Below, one piece after another: positions 8,101-9,595 of a DNA stretch of 9,595 bases. The number at the start of each line of letters is the position of its first letter. The first letter of the stretch is position 1. The notes beneath the pieces are model-generated. The model made no database searches. It was given only the letters and a program-made list of their open reading frames with translations, and was not told the DNA's origin. Origin of the DNA: Deltaproteobacteria bacterium (GTDB taxonomy: Bacteria > Myxococcota_A > UBA796 > UBA2385). Made by a program: the position numbers and the translations under genes. The DNA lies in the NCBI GenBank assembly GCA_947462115.1, contig CANHON010000160.1:1-9595 (forward strand), in the 5' to 3' direction.

Positions 8101-9595
8101 GGCCCTCGGCGTCGTCCACGCCGACCTTCAGCTCGCCGGTGATCTTGGTGAACTGGTTGTTCTCGAGGTGGCCGGTGGCCTCGCTGCCGCGCAGGGCGGT
8201 GGCCTTCCAGCCCTCTTCGCCCATGCCCTCGGCCAGCACCACGTTGCGGGCCAGCGCCGCCTTGCCCGTCCCGTTGACCACGTCGTTGGCGACGTCCCAG
8301 TCGGCCTTGGCGCGCAGGTTGAACAGGTTGCCCTCGCCGTCGGCGACGCGGGCCTTGAGGTCGGCCTCGAGCCGGGTGAGCGCGTTGGCGGCGATGGTGC
8401 CGGTGACGCCGGAGCCCTTCTGGACCTCGAGCGTCCAGCCGGGGGTGCCCTCGATCACGCCGCCGGTCTTGCGGGGGTGGAAGAAGGGGCGGGCGGTCTG
8501 GAGCTCCAGCTGGCCCGAGACCTGCTCTTCGGCCAGCTTGATCTCGGCGTTGCTGACGGTGCCCTCGAGCAGCGGCCCCTCGAGGTCGTGCACCACGAAG
8601 TTGCCGGAGCCGCCGATGCGGGTGAGCTCGCTCTCCTCGACGGTGGCGTCGAGCTCGCTGCCGGCCAGCACCACGGTCCGCCACAGGCCGTCGGCGGAGG
8701 TGTGCTCGAGGTCGGACTCGAGGCGCAGCTTGCCGTTGCCCGACAGCTTGCCGCTCTCGACGTTGTAGACGGCGTTGGAGACTTTGCCCGAGAGGAACAG
8801 GGCGCCTTCGCGCAAGTGCTGGAGCTCCAGATCCATCTGGACTTGGGTCAGCGCGTTCTGGGCGAGGGTGGCGCGGACGACGCTGCCCGGGAGCACCTTC
8901 AGCTGGTCGCCGCTGAGGCCCGCCGGCAGGACCAGCTCGCTCGCGAGCGTGGCGGTGGCGGTGCCGTCCACCATGTTGGTCTCGACGTCGAGGGCGCCCG
9001 AGAGCGTGCCGTCCAGCTCGACGACCGACAGGGAGGGGCTCAGCACCGAGGCCGAGAAGGGCACGTTGCCCGTCAAGCTGGTGATCCGGTTGGCCGCGAC
9101 CTCCGCGGAGAGCGCGCCGCCCTGCTTGAGGGTGAAGGTGCCAAAGCCCACCGTGACCGACAGGTCTTGGTTCATCGAGGCCGCGGCGACGCCGGTCAGC
9201 TCGTGCTTTTGGATGTCGTAGGTGCCTTGAAGCTGGCCCTGCACCTTGTCGGTCTGGATGTGCAGGGCGGCGGCGGCCTCGGTGAGCACGTTCTGCGCCA
9301 CGCGCAGCTGCACCCGGGAGTTGAGCACGGCGAGGTCGCCGAGGGTCAGCTCGGCCGACTGGGTGAGCTCGCCCGAGAGGGTCCACTGGGCGGTGTCGGG
9401 GGCGAGCTCGGCGTGAACGACGCCGCGCAGCCACTCCCGGACGCCGACGTCGATGTCGCCAGCGAGGGCGACGCTCGGATCGCCCTGCAGCCAGCTGCCG
9501 CGCAGCTCGCCGGAATTGAAGACCACGGCGGGCACCGGCGCGTAGCCGGGCGTAGCGGTGACCGTGACCCGCGCGCCGAGCTGGCCGTCGCGGAA
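5171..9595 (-). CDS. Giant tandem-repeat protein with hydrophobic segment and helical tail, 5'-truncated by window edge
   Basis: The frame is open from the right edge (the last bases read FRDGQLGARVTVTATPGY on the minus strand), so the true start is outside the window; 1474 codons are present. Numbering below starts at the GTG at 9535. Residues about 70-960 hold ten or more degenerate repeats of about 73 residues, each with a GTGATV-like turn, NxLTxxGG, an acidic/Gly turn and a closing GxGxAxL strand, so probably beta-rich. Residues about 960-1190 are Gly-rich and strand-like (ending FSFEWGGKYTFGD). Residues 1191-1255 are a Pro/Thr/Gln/Asn linker. Residues 1271-1307 are strongly hydrophobic (GLIIGLITATA, then VGLIVYCVWKIF). 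Residues 1308-1454 are helical, with FGADDRMRESVRKGEHR, DDEECILEIIKF, LRSVVSQAGGANSLLGDVDG and an acidic end. From memory, the helical tail and Gly-rich barrel-like region resemble large proteins associated with contractile injection systems that often start with DUF4157; this is inference, and the deciding N-terminus is absent. An RBG/AsmA-like lipid-channel protein is an alternative. It is first of two genes seen on this strand. Confidence 0.88.
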   Translation of the reverse strand, partial: FRDGQLGARVTVTATPGYAPVPAVVFNSGELRGSWLQGDPSVALAGDIDVGVREWLRGVVHAELAPDTAQWTLSGELTQSAELTLGDLAVLNSRVQLRVAQNVLTEAAAALHIQTDKVQGQLQGTYDIQKHELTGVAAASMNQDLSVTVGFGTFTLKQGGALSAEVAANRITSLTGNVPFSASVLSPSLSVVELDGTLSGALDVETNMVDGTATATLASELVLPAGLSGDQLKVLPGSVVRATLAQNALTQVQMDLELQHLREGALFLSGKVSNAVYNVESGKLSGNGKLRLESDLEHTSADGLWRTVVLAGSELDATVEESELTRIGGSGNFVVHDLEGPLLEGTVSNAEIKLAEEQVSGQLELQTARPFFHPRKTGGVIEGTPGWTLEVQKGSGVTGTIAANALTRLEADLKARVADGEGNLFNLRAKADWDVANDVVNGTGKAALARNVVLAEGMGEEGWKATALRGSEATGHLENNQFTKITGELKVGVDDAEGRFVDLEGGATWLMDGNVLDMTSTATVVREKQLAQKGAYSLALQKDSSVTGVVEKNDLTSMSGTLKNRINKDGEKFAKADLLGEWKKGEGISGEGKAELLVEQDVAQAGKYHLWLEKGTGATVKVDKSDLKSIGGKVPMRLDEEGQKFIKGKVAGTYKMAEKQLSGTGEAEVLIEKRLGTLGQDQLWLMPGTGATVTLADNALTQVGGNIQLSARDGGGEYAKLSIEGTFDAAGGTGFTGAGAATVTREKQLYQSENYTFLIMPGTGATAHIEQNQLKKLDGQVPFEVRDGQGPLFGGKVNGDYNPETGKVNGGGDIKLGRDLTYDLGGGAVLKLLKGSGGDATVVDSELRRIGGTLIAELITDGQPQARITANGTYNAVTNVLETLHGTAELLRPMSMLDGKLVLTEVKGTGTIKDNKLVQLGGGGKITVPSLNNMTGTFNVNWSNESGRDVYEGDGELDFTLFNDPAKGRSMTGKVTVAYHADDTFEGTGQVTYAMNELVKDVSVGVAIDQTLDPVLNIDTTIQGNLVDARTLFSLERDLVPKTSVPIWGPFGLFFGMKGGMSMGLRALEMTAGLHVQDWRPISEHSEVPTFSADLQLDWGMDFSAKIAPYIGLEGNLAVAAVGAGVKGEVALEAPVSVTPSGKLEGGPQGFRGELGVGVSIKPRLDLSLTPFVSASIRGLDPWEHEFAGIQQPLGEVFSFEWGGKYTFGDQSSKSAHPTTPVPAPAAQQRPTKTTSVPTTGFNNNAGQAANKKGGPQIEGGSQIAGQQKTGDAKLDKMMSVIEDIKVMAEGIGALGELVGLIIGLITATATFGPVGLIVYCVWKIFKGELSWDRIKTAVQKVVAALQTAGRLLRPYLPPWFQKIVDLFSGDKPGLLDALFGADDRMRESVRKGEHRYAPAEMRAEMIKTMSGGWVSEDDEECILEIIKFSASHGDLRSVVSQAGGANSLLGDVDGREDSEMRDIFRRSGIAFDD
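6656..9322 (-). repeat. Array of at least ten coding repeats, about 73 codons (219 bases) each
   Basis: Aligning on the glycine-rich turn before the NxLT motif gives anchors at residues 139, 217, 292, 374, 450, 523, 595, 668, 742, 815 and 887 (numbering from the GTG at 9535). The steps are 78, 75, 82, 76, 73, 72, 73, 74, 73 and 72. A degenerate earlier unit anchors near residue 72 (RVAQNVLT). Representative turn segments are PGSVVRATLAQNALT, KGSGVTGTIAANALT, KGTGATVKVDKSDLK, PGTGATVTLADNALT and PGTGATAHIEQNQLK. The central units (523-887) are the most regular in length, and the first and last ones are more diverged. The repeats share little DNA identity overall, so most duplications are old. 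Confidence 0.88.
7299..7753 (-). repeat. Three exact 14-bp direct repeats at 219-222 bp spacing
   Basis: The plus-strand string GTGGCGCCGGTGCC occurs at 7299-7312, 7521-7534 and 7740-7753, steps of 222 and 219 bases. On the coding strand it encodes the GTGAT(V/A) turn of three successive protein repeats. This is DNA-level support that these central units are the most recently duplicated or homogenised, although strong selection on the turn and biased codon use could also keep the match. Confidence 0.8.

Noticed and set aside
6656..9322. Periodic repeats considered as a CRISPR array or DNA-level satellite.
   Set aside because: The period (about 219 bases) is a multiple of three, the frame is open throughout and conservation is at protein level; no short identical repeats with unique spacers exist.
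7812..9434. A 540-codon minus-strand open frame within the giant gene.
   Set aside because: The translation is almost wholly Arg/Gly/Ala/Pro with no hydrophobic core, and it echoes the repeat period of the overlapping gene because it lies in a shifted frame of it.

Overview
The window is very GC-rich DNA, densely packed with long open frames and strongly GC-biased at third codon positions. The gene content suggests a large-genome Deltaproteobacteria/Myxococcota-type bacterium. The clues are a selenocysteine pathway gene, a J-like/helix-turn-helix fusion with a long proline-rich linker, and a giant repeat protein. This taxonomic guess is inference; no rRNA or other marker is present.

Left block (1-3568, plus strand). 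Three genes sit end to end with overlapping or nearly overlapping stops and starts: the 3' part of selA (selenocysteine synthase), a gene joining a degenerate DnaJ-like N-terminus to a C-terminal RodZ/HTH_25-type helix-turn-helix, and an RluD-family 23S rRNA pseudouridine synthase. They look like one translationally coupled operon whose 5' end lies outside the window. Their functions (Sec-tRNA synthesis, a regulator or adaptor, rRNA modification) are linked only loosely, by translation.

Convergent junction (3569-3614). The plus and minus operons meet tail to tail across 46 bases holding a GC-rich hairpin without a T-tract. It is the only visible candidate for a shared terminator.

Right block (3615-9595, minus strand). 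Two genes run leftwards. The upstream one is huge (at least 1474 codons in the window, open past the right edge). It encodes at least ten tandem copies of a degenerate, probably beta-rich repeat of about 73 residues. After these come a glycine-rich beta region, a low-complexity linker, a strongly hydrophobic helical segment and an acidic helical tail. The second gene follows after 62 bases with a clear ribosome binding site. It encodes a 497-residue protein that I do not recognise, with an N-terminal globular part, a Pro/Ala linker and a small C-terminal part. The layout and tail of the giant protein recall the large polymorphic proteins associated with extracellular contractile injection systems (often with an N-terminal DUF4157 domain), but the N-terminus that would decide this is outside the window. 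This two-gene unit is the most likely place for an undescribed system.
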